64,000 nucleotides of DNA. Origin: Undibacterium pigrum (lineage in GTDB: Bacteria; Pseudomonadota; Gammaproteobacteria; Burkholderiales; Burkholderiaceae_D). Made by a program: the position numbers and the translations under genes. The notes beneath the pieces are model-generated. The model made no database searches. It saw nothing but the letters and a program-made list of their open reading frames with translations, and was not told the origin of the DNA. Within the stretch, counting starts at the first letter, position 1. Every line of letters starts with the position of its first letter. The stretch spans positions 124,001 to 188,000 of the forward strand of contig NZ_QJKB01000007.1 in assembly GCF_003201815.1 (NCBI RefSeq), written 5' to 3'. Below, one piece after another: positions 54,403-62,855 of the stretch.

Positions 54403-54891
54403 ATGCCAGTTACCCCATTTCACTTTGGCCTTGGTGCTGCCCTCAAGGCCGTGGCACCACGCCATGTCAGTTTTTTGTCATTCGCTGCGGTGAATGTGTT
54501 CATTGATATCGAGTCATTTTATAACCTCATGAATGCCAGGTTTCCTGTGCATGCCTTCTTTCATACTTATCTGGGTGCACCCCTGATGGCGGGTTTCACG
54601 ATCTTGCTGTTCTTGCTGGCCCGCTGGTGTGCCAGCAAGTTTTATCTGCCCAATACTTATCGCTGGCAGCAACTCAGCCTCTTGCAAGTCAGCGTGGGCG
54701 CTTTACTGGGAGCATTGTCGCACGTGGTATTTGACAGCATCATGCATGCCGATATACAGCCCCTGCACCCCTTTAGTAATGAAAATATTTTGCATGAAGC
54801 GATACCGCTGCTGTATCTGCATTTGTTGTGCGTATTGATAGGGGTGCTGGGTTTGATTGGTGTCTATGTGCGGCAGGCGGACCAGGTATGA
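54403..54891 (+). CDS. Membrane protein, DUF4184/YdjM-like
   Basis: A 162-residue protein with four hydrophobic segments. It opens 'MPVTPFHFGLGAALKAVAPR', has an acidic 'NVFIDIESFYNL' and histidines in 'FPVHAFFHTYLGAP' and 'GALSHVVFDSIMHADIQP'. The spaced D and H residues are like those of membrane-bound metal-dependent hydrolases of the YdjM/DUF4184 type, although activity in that group is not well established. Its stop overlaps the next start in ATGA. Confidence 0.72.
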   Translation: MPVTPFHFGLGAALKAVAPRHVSFLSFAAVNVFIDIESFYNLMNARFPVHAFFHTYLGAPLMAGFTILLFLLARWCASKFYLPNTYRWQQLSLLQVSVGALLGALSHVVFDSIMHADIQPLHPFSNENILHEAIPLLYLHLLCVLIGVLGLIGVYVRQADQV

Positions 54892-55457
54892 AAAATATCC
54901 AGTGCGCATATTTGTTCTTGCACGTTCTATTTCTTCCTGCCGCATTAATAGCAAAAGAAAGCTTTGCGGCGCTTGCGGTCGTGCAGACCGAGACTTATGT
55001 ACAAGAAGCGCCCGCTGGCATGGCAAGTGGATCTGTACAACTGGTGGCAGCAGGTGAAATTGTCAACATCAAAAAACGGCAGGCTGACTGGATATGGATA
55101 GTACGAAAAAACGGCCATCCAGGTGGCTGGATAAGTGCGGGGAAAGTGATTTCTCAACATCAGTTTTCACCCGTGTATAAGTGGAAAGACCCCAGCCGCA
55201 TCAAAGTGGGTGGCGGTGATTATGAAGCACACTACAAGCTGCGTCGTGATGGTAGTTTTGCTGTCGAAGAAACCGCCATGCGTGGCGAGGATGGCTACCA
55301 TCTTGTCAAACGATATGGACGCTTGCAACGCCATGGCAAGCTGGTATGGGCCAGGGTGGGTAATGAAACGCTCATCGCAAACAGGATATTCCTTTTGCAT
55401 GTTGAGGATGGTTCATGCCAGCTTGTCGATAATATCGCTGCCTGTGACACGCATTAG
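54888..55457 (+). CDS. SH3-like domain secreted protein
   Basis: A 189-residue protein. ATG 54888 overlaps the preceding stop in ATGA and gives a signal peptide ('AYLFLHVLFLPAALIAKESF'). The mature part begins with a bacterial SH3-type segment, 'VQTETYVQEAPAGMASGSVQ', 'LVAAGEIVNIKKRQADWIWI' and 'GHPGGWISAGKVI', which often binds cell-wall peptides. The C-terminal half is not recognised. Confidence 0.7.
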   Translation: MKNIQCAYLFLHVLFLPAALIAKESFAALAVVQTETYVQEAPAGMASGSVQLVAAGEIVNIKKRQADWIWIVRKNGHPGGWISAGKVISQHQFSPVYKWKDPSRIKVGGGDYEAHYKLRRDGSFAVEETAMRGEDGYHLVKRYGRLQRHGKLVWARVGNETLIANRIFLLHVEDGSCQLVDNIAACDTH

Positions 55458-55529
55458 ATTGCATCTGGCTCGATAAGGCATAATACGACTTATATGATTC
55501 TGACATCCAGGCAATGGTAAAGGAGTTTG

Positions 55530-55826
55530 ATGGAAAGTCATCCTATTTTATTGGCAGAGCTAATGCTCTTGTCTATCTGTGCGAGTATCAGCATTTGGGT
55601 CGAAGTTTTGCGTAGACCCGGGGGATTTTTGCCTAAAGTTTTGCTATTGTTTATTTCTGCCATCCCCGTGTTTGGCCCCATATTTTTTATCTTCATTGAT
55701 GCGCCTCCTGCTTTACCCTTGTCTGAACAGGCCAGGCAATTTCCCAAGGGGACCAGTGTCTACCCTGATTTTTCCCCTTTGATGACGAGCATTAAAAGAT
55801 ATTTCAGTCAGCCTGGACGTGACTGA
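55530..55826 (+). CDS. Small two-helix membrane protein
   Basis: A 98-residue protein with two hydrophobic segments (about 6-24 and 34-56, the latter 'LLLFISAIPVFGPIFFIFID') and a polar tail. AAAGGAG lies just ahead of ATG 55530. No family was recognised. Confidence 0.65.
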   Translation: MESHPILLAELMLLSICASISIWVEVLRRPGGFLPKVLLLFISAIPVFGPIFFIFIDAPPALPLSEQARQFPKGTSVYPDFSPLMTSIKRYFSQPGRD

Positions 55827-55866
55827 GTGACTGAGGCGCAGAGTCTGTTTTTATCAATACTCACGA

Positions 55867-56499
55867 CTAGCCAAGCTCATAGTGCACGGATAACTGCCCC
55901 TTCTTTTCTTTTAATTTGGTAATTTTTATTTTGCCTATCTGACCGGTGGAAACCACATGTGTGCCGCCGCAGGCATGGGCAGGCAGATTGCCAAAACCTA
56001 TCTTGCGTTGCCCTGCTTCCAGGCTGGTATGGCGTGGCATGTCGGCAGCTATCCAGGCATTGATTTGCTGTTCTATGTCTTCTGCAAGCAAGCTTGAGGT
56101 GGCGCCTTCGCTTTCAAAAACGACCCTGGCTTCGCCTGGCCAGTGATGTCCCTTGATGGCTTTGAAGCCTGCCTGTTCGCCATAAGATCCGATTAAATGT
56201 CCTGCTGAATGGAGCTGGGTATGGAGATGGCGTGCATCAGGAAATACCTCGATAAACGCAGGCCCCACGTCGACAGGCTGCGTGGTCAGATGAACGATCA
56301 CATCGCCAGTTTGAAATACCCGGTTGACCTTGATGCCGGAGATGGTTCCGGTATCAGATGCTTGTCCGCCGCCTTGTGGATGAAACAGGGTGGCATCCAG
56401 AATGATCTCAAAATTGCCATCCTGGTCAGGTGTGCACAGGCGTACTTTGGTATTCATGCTCAGCTCGTCGCTATGGAAATAAAGGCGCTCTGTCATCAT
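55867..56499 (-). CDS. Alanyl-tRNA editing protein (AlaX-like)
   Basis: A 210-residue stand-alone editing domain related to AlaRS. It has 'LDATLFHPQGGGQASDTG', the zinc motif 'HLHTQLHSAGHLIGS' (HxxxH) and 'PAHACGGTHVVSTGQIG' (CxxxH). Such proteins hydrolyse Ser- or Gly-tRNA-Ala in the cytoplasm and so protect against mistranslation. Its ATG (56499) overlaps the ltaE stop in ATGA, so the two should be made together. Confidence 0.92.
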   Translation of the reverse strand: MMTERLYFHSDELSMNTKVRLCTPDQDGNFEIILDATLFHPQGGGQASDTGTISGIKVNRVFQTGDVIVHLTTQPVDVGPAFIEVFPDARHLHTQLHSAGHLIGSYGEQAGFKAIKGHHWPGEARVVFESEGATSSLLAEDIEQQINAWIAADMPRHTSLEAGQRKIGFGNLPAHACGGTHVVSTGQIGKIKITKLKEKKGQLSVHYELG

Positions 56500-57569
56500 G
56501 CAAATTCTTTCTTTTGTTGGGTGTGGATGCATGTCATGCTTGCCAGCAGTTGATCGACTTCTGCTGCGGTGCTTGAAAAACTGGTGACGAAGCGGGCCAC
56601 ACCCGCCTCCCAGCGATCATGCAGGAAGACATAGCCTTCGCTTAATAATGCGGTCGTCATGGTCTTGGGCAAGCGGCAGAAAATTATATTTGACTGCGTA
56701 TTGCCTATCAATTCTATGCAACTGATCTGGCGTAAACCATTTGCCAGACGCTGTGCCATGGTGTTGGCATGCTGGGCATTTTTTAGCCACAATTCATCCT
56801 GCAAGTAAGCATCCATCTGCGCAGACAAAAAGCGCATTTTTGAGAACAGATGGCCAGCGCGTTTGCGGCGATATCCCATCTCCGCAGCCAGGTTTTGGTC
56901 AAACAGGATGATGGCTTCTGCGCCTAGCACCCCATTTTTTGTGGCACCAAATGAGAGTGCATCGACGCCTGCTTTCCAGGTCATTTCTGCCGGTGTGCAA
57001 TCCAGCGATACCAGGGCATTGGCAAAACGCGCACCATCCATATGCAAGCGCATGGATGACTCTTTGCAGACCTTGCTGATGGTGCTGATTTCCTCCAGAG
57101 TGTAGACACTGCCAATTTCAGTTGCCTGCGTGATGCTGACGGCATGCGGCTGTGTTGCATGCACGTCACCGCGCTTGAGTTTGCTGGCACTGGCGAGTTT
57201 TTCTGCATCGATCTTTGCCGCTGGCCCGTCTATCGCGATCAGCTTTGCACCATTGGTATAAAACTCCGGCGCACCACATTCATCATTGTTGATGTGGCTG
57301 CCGGGGTGACAAAAAATTGTTCCCCAGGGCGGCGACATGACGCTCAGGCACAGGGAATTTGCTGCCGTGCCCGTAGGCACCAGGAACACACTGACATCCC
57401 GTTCAAAGAGTTCACAAAATTGTCGCTCTACCCGCGCAGTGTATTCATCACCCCCGTAAGGCGTGGCGGCGCCTGCATTGCAGGCTGCAATGGCCTCCAG
57501 TATGGCTGGTGACACGCCGGCGACATTGTCACTGGCAAAATTGATGGCTGTCTGCAGTTTGTTTTCCAC
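56496..57569 (-). CDS. ltaE: Low-specificity L-threonine aldolase
   Basis: A 357-residue PLP enzyme that cleaves threonine or allo-threonine to glycine and acetaldehyde. Signatures are 'INFASDNVAGVSPAILEAI', 'TPYGGDEYTARVE', 'SVFLVPTGTAANSLCL', 'RLHMDGARFANALVSL' and the PLP lysine in 'ALSFGATKNGVLGAEAI'. It is slightly different from E. coli LtaE in length and is of the beta-eliminating lyase type. It overlaps the downstream alanyl-tRNA editing gene by four bases. Confidence 0.92.
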   Translation of the reverse strand: MENKLQTAINFASDNVAGVSPAILEAIAACNAGAATPYGGDEYTARVERQFCELFERDVSVFLVPTGTAANSLCLSVMSPPWGTIFCHPGSHINNDECGAPEFYTNGAKLIAIDGPAAKIDAEKLASASKLKRGDVHATQPHAVSITQATEIGSVYTLEEISTISKVCKESSMRLHMDGARFANALVSLDCTPAEMTWKAGVDALSFGATKNGVLGAEAIILFDQNLAAEMGYRRKRAGHLFSKMRFLSAQMDAYLQDELWLKNAQHANTMAQRLANGLRQISCIELIGNTQSNIIFCRLPKTMTTALLSEGYVFLHDRWEAGVARFVTSFSSTAAEVDQLLASMTCIHTQQKKEFA

Positions 57570-58205
57570 GATGATTTCCCTCTCATGATTGACCTGTCTG
57601 GATTTAAAAACAGGTCTTGGTGCGATCCATGATAGAGGGATGGTGGATTTCTGGATTGTAAAAAATTGACTAAAGCTGGCGATTATTTATTGGACAATAA
57701 CAGAGGCAGCTTATGTAGGAGCGGCTTCAGCCGCGAATTGGACGGCACGGCAAGCTGTTCGCGGCTAAAGCCGCTCCTGCGAATCCGGTGTTTAATAAAG
57801 CTGGTAGGGGTGGCATATCCCCTCAAGCATGAATCTCCGTGCCACTCTGTGTCTCGGTGCCTCTGTGGTGAGATTTTTGGTTTTGATTTCAGGACGAGAA
57901 GCACAGATGCCAGCTTCCCCGTAGGAGCGGCTTCAGCCGCGAATTGGAGGGCAAGGCAAGCTGTTCGCGGCTGAAGCCGCTCCTACGAATCCGGCGATCA
58001 ATAAAGCTGGGGCGGGGCGACATATCCCCTCAAGCATGAATCTCCGTGCCACTCTGTGTCTCGGTGCCTCTGTGGTGAGATTTTTGGTTTTGATTTCAGG
58101 ACGAGAAACACAGATGCCAGCTTCCCCGTAGGAGCGGCTTCAGCCGCGAATTGGAGGACACGGCAAGCTGTTCGCGGCTAAAGCCGCTCCTACGGGATCG
58201 CCGTT
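57570..58205. other. 636-base gap between ltaE and the AraC gene, mostly tandem repeat
   Basis: No gene is present. The first 145 bases contain the likely ltaE promoter. From 57715 on lies a tandem repeat of REP-like hairpins listed separately. Frames across the repeat translate to arginine-rich repetitive peptides and are rejected. Confidence 0.5.
57715..58193. repeat. Tandem 206-base repeat carrying REP-like hairpins
   Basis: GTAGGAGCGGCTTCAGCCGC begins at 57715, 57921 and 58128 (spacings 206 and 207), giving two full units and a partial third. Each unit starts with a hairpin between this sequence and its inverse GCGGCT(A/G)AAGCCGCTCCTAC. The first two units continue with CTCTGTGTCTCGGTGCCTCT and GTGGTGAGATTTTTGG, half of the AAGACC...GGTCTT element seen at 7585 and 31596. 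The hairpin resembles REP sequences known from Pseudomonas and Xanthomonas. Confidence 0.88.
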
Positions 58206-59015
58206 TCAATAAGACGACGGTGCAACACCAAAGGCCTGCCGGAAAGCGCGGTTGAAATGGCTTTGGTCATAGAAGCCCACCATAAGAGCAACATCGGCAA
58301 TGGATTGCGGGTTTTTGCACAGCAGGGCGCAGGCATATTCCAAACGCAGGCGCACCAGCCATGCATGGGGCGTCATGCCTATGCTTTGCTTGAACTGGCG
58401 CAGGAAATGAAACTGACCCAGCCCGCAGATAGCTGCCAGTTCTTCCAGGCTGATCTTTTGGGAAAGGTGGGCCACGCAGTATTCCTTGATACGCTGGAAT
58501 TGTCTGGGCGAGAGGCTGCTTTTGATATCCTGGGGCTTGATTGCCCTGGATTGGGTGAATACAAACTCAAGCAGCGACAGCCATTCTGATTGTAATGCCA
58601 GAGGGGACGCCTTTTCACCCGCATGCATGGCGTCATGCAAATGCACGAGATGTGCTGCCCGCAGGGTATCCTCTATCATCGTCCCCACCAGTACTGGCTC
58701 GCGGCTGGACCCCGATAGTTCTTCCGTGACCTGGTTCAATAGTTCAACAGGCAGGCGGAATGTCTTGAGCGTATAGGCATCGCAGCCTTCACCTGTGCCA
58801 TCGTGGATTTCACCGGGAGGCATCAAAACGATGCTGCCAGGCCCCAGCAATACTGAGCTGCCACGGAATTTTTGGCGTTGCACGCCTTCAGATACCAGAC
58901 CTATGTGGTAGTCAAGGTGGTAGTGGCGGTCGAAGTGAAATTCCGACAACCTGCCTGCACTTAATACCAGGCCAGGTACTTCGGCGACACGCTGATAATG
59001 TATTTGATCTTTCAT
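58206..59015 (-). CDS. AraC-family transcriptional regulator
   Basis: A 269-residue regulator. The N-terminal cupin sensor contains 'FHFDRHYHLDYHIGLVSEG' and 'GPGSIVLMPPGEIHDG'. The C-terminal double helix-turn-helix has 'ISLEELAAICGLGQFHFLRQ', 'FKQSIGMTPHAWLVRLRLEY' and 'IADVALMVGFYDQSHFNRAF', ending 'FRQAFGVAPSSY'. It is flanked by the repeat region and a divergent small-protein operon. The inducer and targets are unknown. Confidence 0.92.
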   Translation of the reverse strand: MKDQIHYQRVAEVPGLVLSAGRLSEFHFDRHYHLDYHIGLVSEGVQRQKFRGSSVLLGPGSIVLMPPGEIHDGTGEGCDAYTLKTFRLPVELLNQVTEELSGSSREPVLVGTMIEDTLRAAHLVHLHDAMHAGEKASPLALQSEWLSLLEFVFTQSRAIKPQDIKSSLSPRQFQRIKEYCVAHLSQKISLEELAAICGLGQFHFLRQFKQSIGMTPHAWLVRLRLEYACALLCKNPQSIADVALMVGFYDQSHFNRAFRQAFGVAPSSY

Positions 59016-59182
59016 TCAAGCAAGCAAGAGAGTAGCTGCATGAGCATACCTGAAATTCTGGATGCCAGCAGAGCAACAGGATTGCTGACGGGGGTTACCG
59101 AGTATTGCCTGAGTACGCTAGCGTACAGAGATCTGCCAGACTTGCGCCTATGCTGGCAATAAATATTCTGACGGAGAACATC

Positions 59183-59803
59183 ATGACACATATTATTGCC
59201 GGGCGATTACAACAACAAGACCAGGTGCAGCAGGCCAGACATCAGTTGATGGCAATATGCTTCGCAGAAAACCAGATCAGTTCTTTTTACCTGAATCCAC
59301 CGGGGCAACATGATATGTACCCTATCGGTGGTGACCGCGACGAGTCGCCAGGGGCTAAGGAAGCAGGTAGTGGTGCCGTCGGCGGTGCAACCACTGGTGG
59401 CGTGATAGGTGCGGCGGTAGGCATGATAGGCGCGCCTGTCACCGGGCCTGTGAGCACTGCCTTGGGTGCACTGGTTGGTGCGCATGTGGGCTCGCTGATA
59501 GGCAGTCTGTCGCAAATGAAGGACAAGGGTGATGCAGAAGATGATGCCGAGAATGCAGCAGCAGTGCGGCGCTCTGGCATGATCGTGGCCGTCAGCGTGG
59601 CTAAGCCTGAGAGTGAAGAGGCTGTCATCAATATCCTGAAAAACCTGGGTGCTGACCAGATAGAGCTAGGTGAAGGCGATATCAGCAATGGCGACTGGAA
59701 AGATTTTGACCCACGCACGCCCCCCAGATTTATTGCCAGCATTAAACCCGCACCAGTTGAGCAACAGGCGGCAGAACAAGGGGTGACTGGCCGTGAACTC
59801 TAA
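59183..59803 (+). CDS. Glycine-zipper general stress-like protein
   Basis: A 206-residue protein. ATG 59183 follows ACGGAGAA. Residues about 65-115 are a glycine-zipper membrane-like region ('GSGAVGGATTGGVIGAAVGM', 'LVGAHVGSLIGSL'), flanked by acidic, soluble sequence ('SGMIVAVSVAKPESEEAVIN' follows it). The layout resembles proteins related to YflT/general stress family with a central glycine-rich segment. The function is unknown. It overlaps the next gene by 11 bases. Confidence 0.7.
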   Translation: MTHIIAGRLQQQDQVQQARHQLMAICFAENQISSFYLNPPGQHDMYPIGGDRDESPGAKEAGSGAVGGATTGGVIGAAVGMIGAPVTGPVSTALGALVGAHVGSLIGSLSQMKDKGDAEDDAENAAAVRRSGMIVAVSVAKPESEEAVINILKNLGADQIELGEGDISNGDWKDFDPRTPPRFIASIKPAPVEQQAAEQGVTGREL

Positions 59804-60044
59804 GCAGACACAGAAAGAGCAAGTGCAGGAAAAGGTGGCCACGCCTACTGTAGACACGACTTCGCCAGGTGGCGAAGTGAAACTGCCACATGAACGTGAC
59901 CAGACTATTGATAAGGATGGCAAGCCACGCAAAGTCATGAAGCAGGCTTTGCTGGATTTACAGCAGGGTCAGAAAGATACAGACTTGCATGGCCAGCGTG
60001 GTGTCGAGACTGTGGTCAAGCCAGAAAGCAAGCCTGATCCTTAG
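59793..60044 (+). CDS. Small hydrophilic protein
   Basis: An 83-residue, highly charged, probably disordered protein ('NSKQTQKEQVQEKVATPTVD', 'ERDQTIDKDGKPRK'). It starts at GTG 59793 inside the end of the glycine-zipper gene, so it is translationally coupled. Composition recalls stress-related hydrophilic proteins. The start is uncertain. Confidence 0.6.
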   Translation: MNSKQTQKEQVQEKVATPTVDTTSPGGEVKLPHERDQTIDKDGKPRKVMKQALLDLQQGQKDTDLHGQRGVETVVKPESKPDP

Positions 60045-60069
60045 TTTGCTATCTTGTCAGTTCACTGGC

Positions 60070-60417
60070 TTATTTTGCCTGGGCGAAGCTGCCTGTCATC
60101 GCTGTCTGCACAAGATCACGTATTTCCAGCCGGTGAAAAGTGGCTGTGCAGCCTGTGGTTGAAATCAGGCCTATTAAGCCCGTGACCAAAGCCAGGGGAT
60201 TGCTGGCAGCTTCTGCTCCGAAATAATCGCTGTGTACAAATTGCGCCAGATCGACATGAAAGCGGCGGGAAAATTCTTGCATGAACTCTAGCGCATCATC
60301 CCCATCCATGCCCAGGTCATGAAAGAGGCTGGTGTCGTCGCTGAGATTTTGTATGGGCACACCAGCAAAATCAGCGATGCAGTGTTTTACTTCATCGCGG
60401 ATGATGGCAGGGTTCAT
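60070..60417 (-). CDS. DUF1493 family acyl-carrier-like protein
   Basis: A 115-residue protein. The first about 75 residues show 'LSDDTSLFHDLGMDGDDALE', 'FMQEFSRRFHVDLAQFVHSD' and 'YFGAEAASNP', the DUF1493 pattern, which looks like an acyl-carrier protein fold. The usual attachment serine position in ACPs (D-S-L) is D-D-A here, so phosphopantetheine attachment is not expected. The function is unknown. Confidence 0.82.
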   Translation of the reverse strand: MNPAIIRDEVKHCIADFAGVPIQNLSDDTSLFHDLGMDGDDALEFMQEFSRRFHVDLAQFVHSDYFGAEAASNPLALVTGLIGLISTTGCTATFHRLEIRDLVQTAMTGSFAQAK

Positions 60418-60472
60418 GCTGTACTGCTGGATGATTGCTAACCGACTACTGCCGACTACTGCTGACTACTGA

Positions 60473-60868
60473 TTACTGACCGTACTTTTTTTCTTCCAGT
60501 TTATGCGGCTTGTCTGTATAGGTCGTCAATCTGCTGGACCTCACTCCTTCTGGCAAAGGAGTATTCATGAATTCTTTCATGACGCGCTCATTGCTACGGC
60601 GTCTGCTATCCAGCATATCATTATGCTCACGTGTGGCCTGACGCTGATTGAATGCTTCGTTCTTGGCCGCCCAATTAGTGTCAGTACTGCTTTCTGAACC
60701 GACGTATTTCTGATTGGCTTTGACGACACCCTTTGCGCTGGTTTTTGGGCAAAGGTTGTCGGTAAATGTCACACGCCCGTCATTGTCCACACATCTTTGC
60801 ACCTGGGCAGATGCCAGGTTTGTGATTGTCAGCAAAAGTGCGGCGGATAAAAGGTGCAAGCGTTTCAT
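60473..60868 (-). CDS. DUF4124 domain periplasmic protein
   Basis: A 131-residue protein with a signal peptide ('LHLLSAALLLTITNLASAQ'). Just after it is the DUF4124 motif 'VQRCVDNDGRVTFTDNLCP', with two cysteines. The remainder is charged and helical. The family is common in beta- and gamma-proteobacteria, and its role is unknown. Confidence 0.85.
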   Translation of the reverse strand: MKRLHLLSAALLLTITNLASAQVQRCVDNDGRVTFTDNLCPKTSAKGVVKANQKYVGSESSTDTNWAAKNEAFNQRQATREHNDMLDSRRRSNERVMKEFMNTPLPEGVRSSRLTTYTDKPHKLEEKKYGQ

Positions 60869-60973
60869 ATAAATTTCCAGGTAACGGCAAGTCAGAGCAA
60901 AGCTTGCGAGTGGTCACAAGCTTCTCATAAACCCTGAAGAAACTCAAGGAATGCAGGCAGAAATTGCAGGCTG

Positions 60974-61357
60974 TCAGCTGTAGTCACTGATGGCAATCAG
61001 CAGGCCATCTTTAAAGCCAAATTCTGAACGTCCGCTCAGCTTGAGGGTTTCTCCCACTTTCAGGCCGTTCGGCAAATCGATGGCAAGCACACCCTGATAG
61101 CTGATATCGACGCTGACCTGGTCGCCAGTGAAATTAAAATTGCTGGGGTCTTGCTGACGTGAAGTGAAAAAAGCTTTGGATTGCTCTGCCAGTTGACGAA
61201 ACTCTTCACGACCCGTGGTCTGGGTATTGACTTCGCCAGCAGCGATATTCTTGAACACGATATCTGCATGCAGCAGCTTGATCATGCCCTCAATGTCAAA
61301 GCTGTTATACGCATTCAGGTAGGCTAGTATGAGGCTGCGCTTTTCTTCATCCTTCAT
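60974..61357 (-). CDS. NTF2-like (SnoaL-type) protein
   Basis: A 127-residue single-domain protein: 'LILAYLNAYNSFDIEGMIKL', 'LHADIVFKNIAAGEVNTQTT', 'GREEFRQLAEQ' and a final 'SEFGFKDGLLIAISDYS'. It fits the NTF2-like superfamily. The substrate or partner is unknown. A similar fold is encoded at 27167-27598. Confidence 0.83.
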   Translation of the reverse strand: MKDEEKRSLILAYLNAYNSFDIEGMIKLLHADIVFKNIAAGEVNTQTTGREEFRQLAEQSKAFFTSRQQDPSNFNFTGDQVSVDISYQGVLAIDLPNGLKVGETLKLSGRSEFGFKDGLLIAISDYS

Positions 61358-61445
61358 TGTCGATACTCCACATTAAGCTCCACATTAAGACTCCACTTGA
61401 GATTCCACTGCAAAGGGAGAATTATTGTAGCATTGATAATGGAAT

Positions 61446-62546
61446 TTATTTGTTAAGCGGGAGTGAGTTGACCGCAACTTGCCCCGTTGCACGCTGATGG
61501 GCGAGTTCTGCGCGATTTTTCATGAGGCCCAGGATGGAGTGGTGAAAGTCGTTTAATACCATTCTTCCCCACAGGTCACCATAAGTCTTGAGCTGGGACT
61601 TATTGATGAAGCGGGTGCTCAGGCGTAATTCTGTGCCGCCGTCTTTTGCCTGCAAATCATAGCCGCCATCCAGTACATCGAAATACTCACCTCCCATTTC
61701 CACATGTCTGTCGAGCGCATCCCGGGGGATGCCGCCAGTTGGAATGTGGAAGCGGTAGTGCATGGCATAGGGCTTTTGCCAGGTGGTGATAATTTCTTCA
61801 AAGCGCACATTTTTTTCCCAGCGAGAAGTCCTGACTGCACCTACGCCAGTTCCACTCATATCTGCGGCCAGCGGCCTGGGCAAGCCTATCAGGTGCACCA
61901 GGGAAAAGCCAAGTTCTCCGGGCTTGATGTCTTGCACGGATGCCAGTTGCTCAAATACTTCTTCCGGACTGGCTTGTATCTGTATCACAGTGCTGACCTG
62001 TTGCTCACTTTGTACTGGCGGCAGCCTGGCTTCTATGGGGCCGAGCAAGAGAGGCAGCAAGGCAAAGGAATATATATTGGTGTTGGGTACACGAAAGTGA
62101 TTGTGTATGGCGCCGCCTATGAACCCGCCTATGATGGCAGCGAGGAAGAAGACAGGGACGACCAGCACGATGCAAATCAGGCCTTCCAGCGCGCACATGA
62201 ACATGGCAAGCAGAAACATCGCCATCGCTGAGCAAGACACCATGACTTGCATGCCAACGTGGATACGGGATTTGCCTGCCGCCAGCAACACGGAGATCGC
62301 ACCCACACTAAATGGTGCTACGACCAGAAAGGCAGTAGAAACAATTTGCAGCCAGGCATGCAGGGACTTGTTTTCAAAGCCTACACGCAGCAGTAATCCA
62401 TAGACTACACCTGTCAGCAGGGCGACGACGAGCCGCAGGCTAGGGTTGCCAGCGCCCGGCATTTTATAAATATCGGCGTTGTTGTCACCGTAGTTGCCAC
62501 TGTTGTTGCCACTGTTTTCGTTGCCGTGCTCGTTGTATTCAGACAT
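61446..62546 (-). CDS. Membrane protein fused to an SRPBCC lipid-binding domain
   Basis: A 366-residue protein. After a Gly/Asn-rich N-terminus (residues 1-30), about four to five hydrophobic segments span 35-175. Residues about 190-350 form an SRPBCC/polyketide-cyclase-like domain ('VSTVIQIQASPEEVFEQLAS' at the start, then 'WEKNVRFEEIITTWQKPYAM' and 'GGTELRLSTRFINKS'). The domain binds hydrophobic ligands in relatives. The fusion to a membrane part is unusual. It is the last of three genes read from 63398. Confidence 0.75.
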   Translation of the reverse strand: MSEYNEHGNENSGNNSGNYGDNNADIYKMPGAGNPSLRLVVALLTGVVYGLLLRVGFENKSLHAWLQIVSTAFLVVAPFSVGAISVLLAAGKSRIHVGMQVMVSCSAMAMFLLAMFMCALEGLICIVLVVPVFFLAAIIGGFIGGAIHNHFRVPNTNIYSFALLPLLLGPIEARLPPVQSEQQVSTVIQIQASPEEVFEQLASVQDIKPGELGFSLVHLIGLPRPLAADMSGTGVGAVRTSRWEKNVRFEEIITTWQKPYAMHYRFHIPTGGIPRDALDRHVEMGGEYFDVLDGGYDLQAKDGGTELRLSTRFINKSQLKTYGDLWGRMVLNDFHHSILGLMKNRAELAHQRATGQVAVNSLPLNK

Positions 62547-62584
62547 GCTGTTTACCTGCTTGATGAGGTGGAAACTTTAAGGGT

Positions 62585-62848
62585 TTATTTGTACAGCAAT
62601 TTCATGATGAGAATGAAGCTGGCCAATACCAGCGTCACAATATTGGCGATAATGACAGGCAGTGCACCCAGCATGAGGCCGTACAAGAGCCACATGAGTA
62701 CGCCGCTGACGAGTATCAGGTACATGCCCAGGGACACACCTTCGGCACGTTTGCGACGCCAGGTCAGCCAGGCTTGCGGGATGAAGGCAGTGGTAGTAAG
62801 ACACGCGGCAATATAGCCAACCATGTCGGCAGACAGGGGGATACTCAT
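62585..62848 (-). CDS. SemiSWEET-family sugar transporter
   Basis: An 87-residue protein with three membrane helices and the PQ-loop pattern 'CLTTTAFIPQAWLTWRRKRA', then 'GVSLGMYLILVSGVLMWLLYG'. SemiSWEETs form dimers that let sugars or other small molecules cross the membrane. It lies 7 bases after the flavin reductase gene, so cotranscription is likely; a functional link is not obvious. Confidence 0.88.
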   Translation of the reverse strand: MSIPLSADMVGYIAACLTTTAFIPQAWLTWRRKRAEGVSLGMYLILVSGVLMWLLYGLMLGALPVIIANIVTLVLASFILIMKLLYK

Positions 62849-62855
62849 CTTGCGC

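Noticed and set aside
57666..57974. 102-residue frame across the REP-like repeats
   Set aside because: It is a translation of repeat DNA, without a conserved domain; the frame breaks in the next repeat unit.
57715..58193. CRISPR array
   Set aside because: The units are 206 bases long and directly adjacent, with internal hairpins and no short unique spacers; no cas gene is near.
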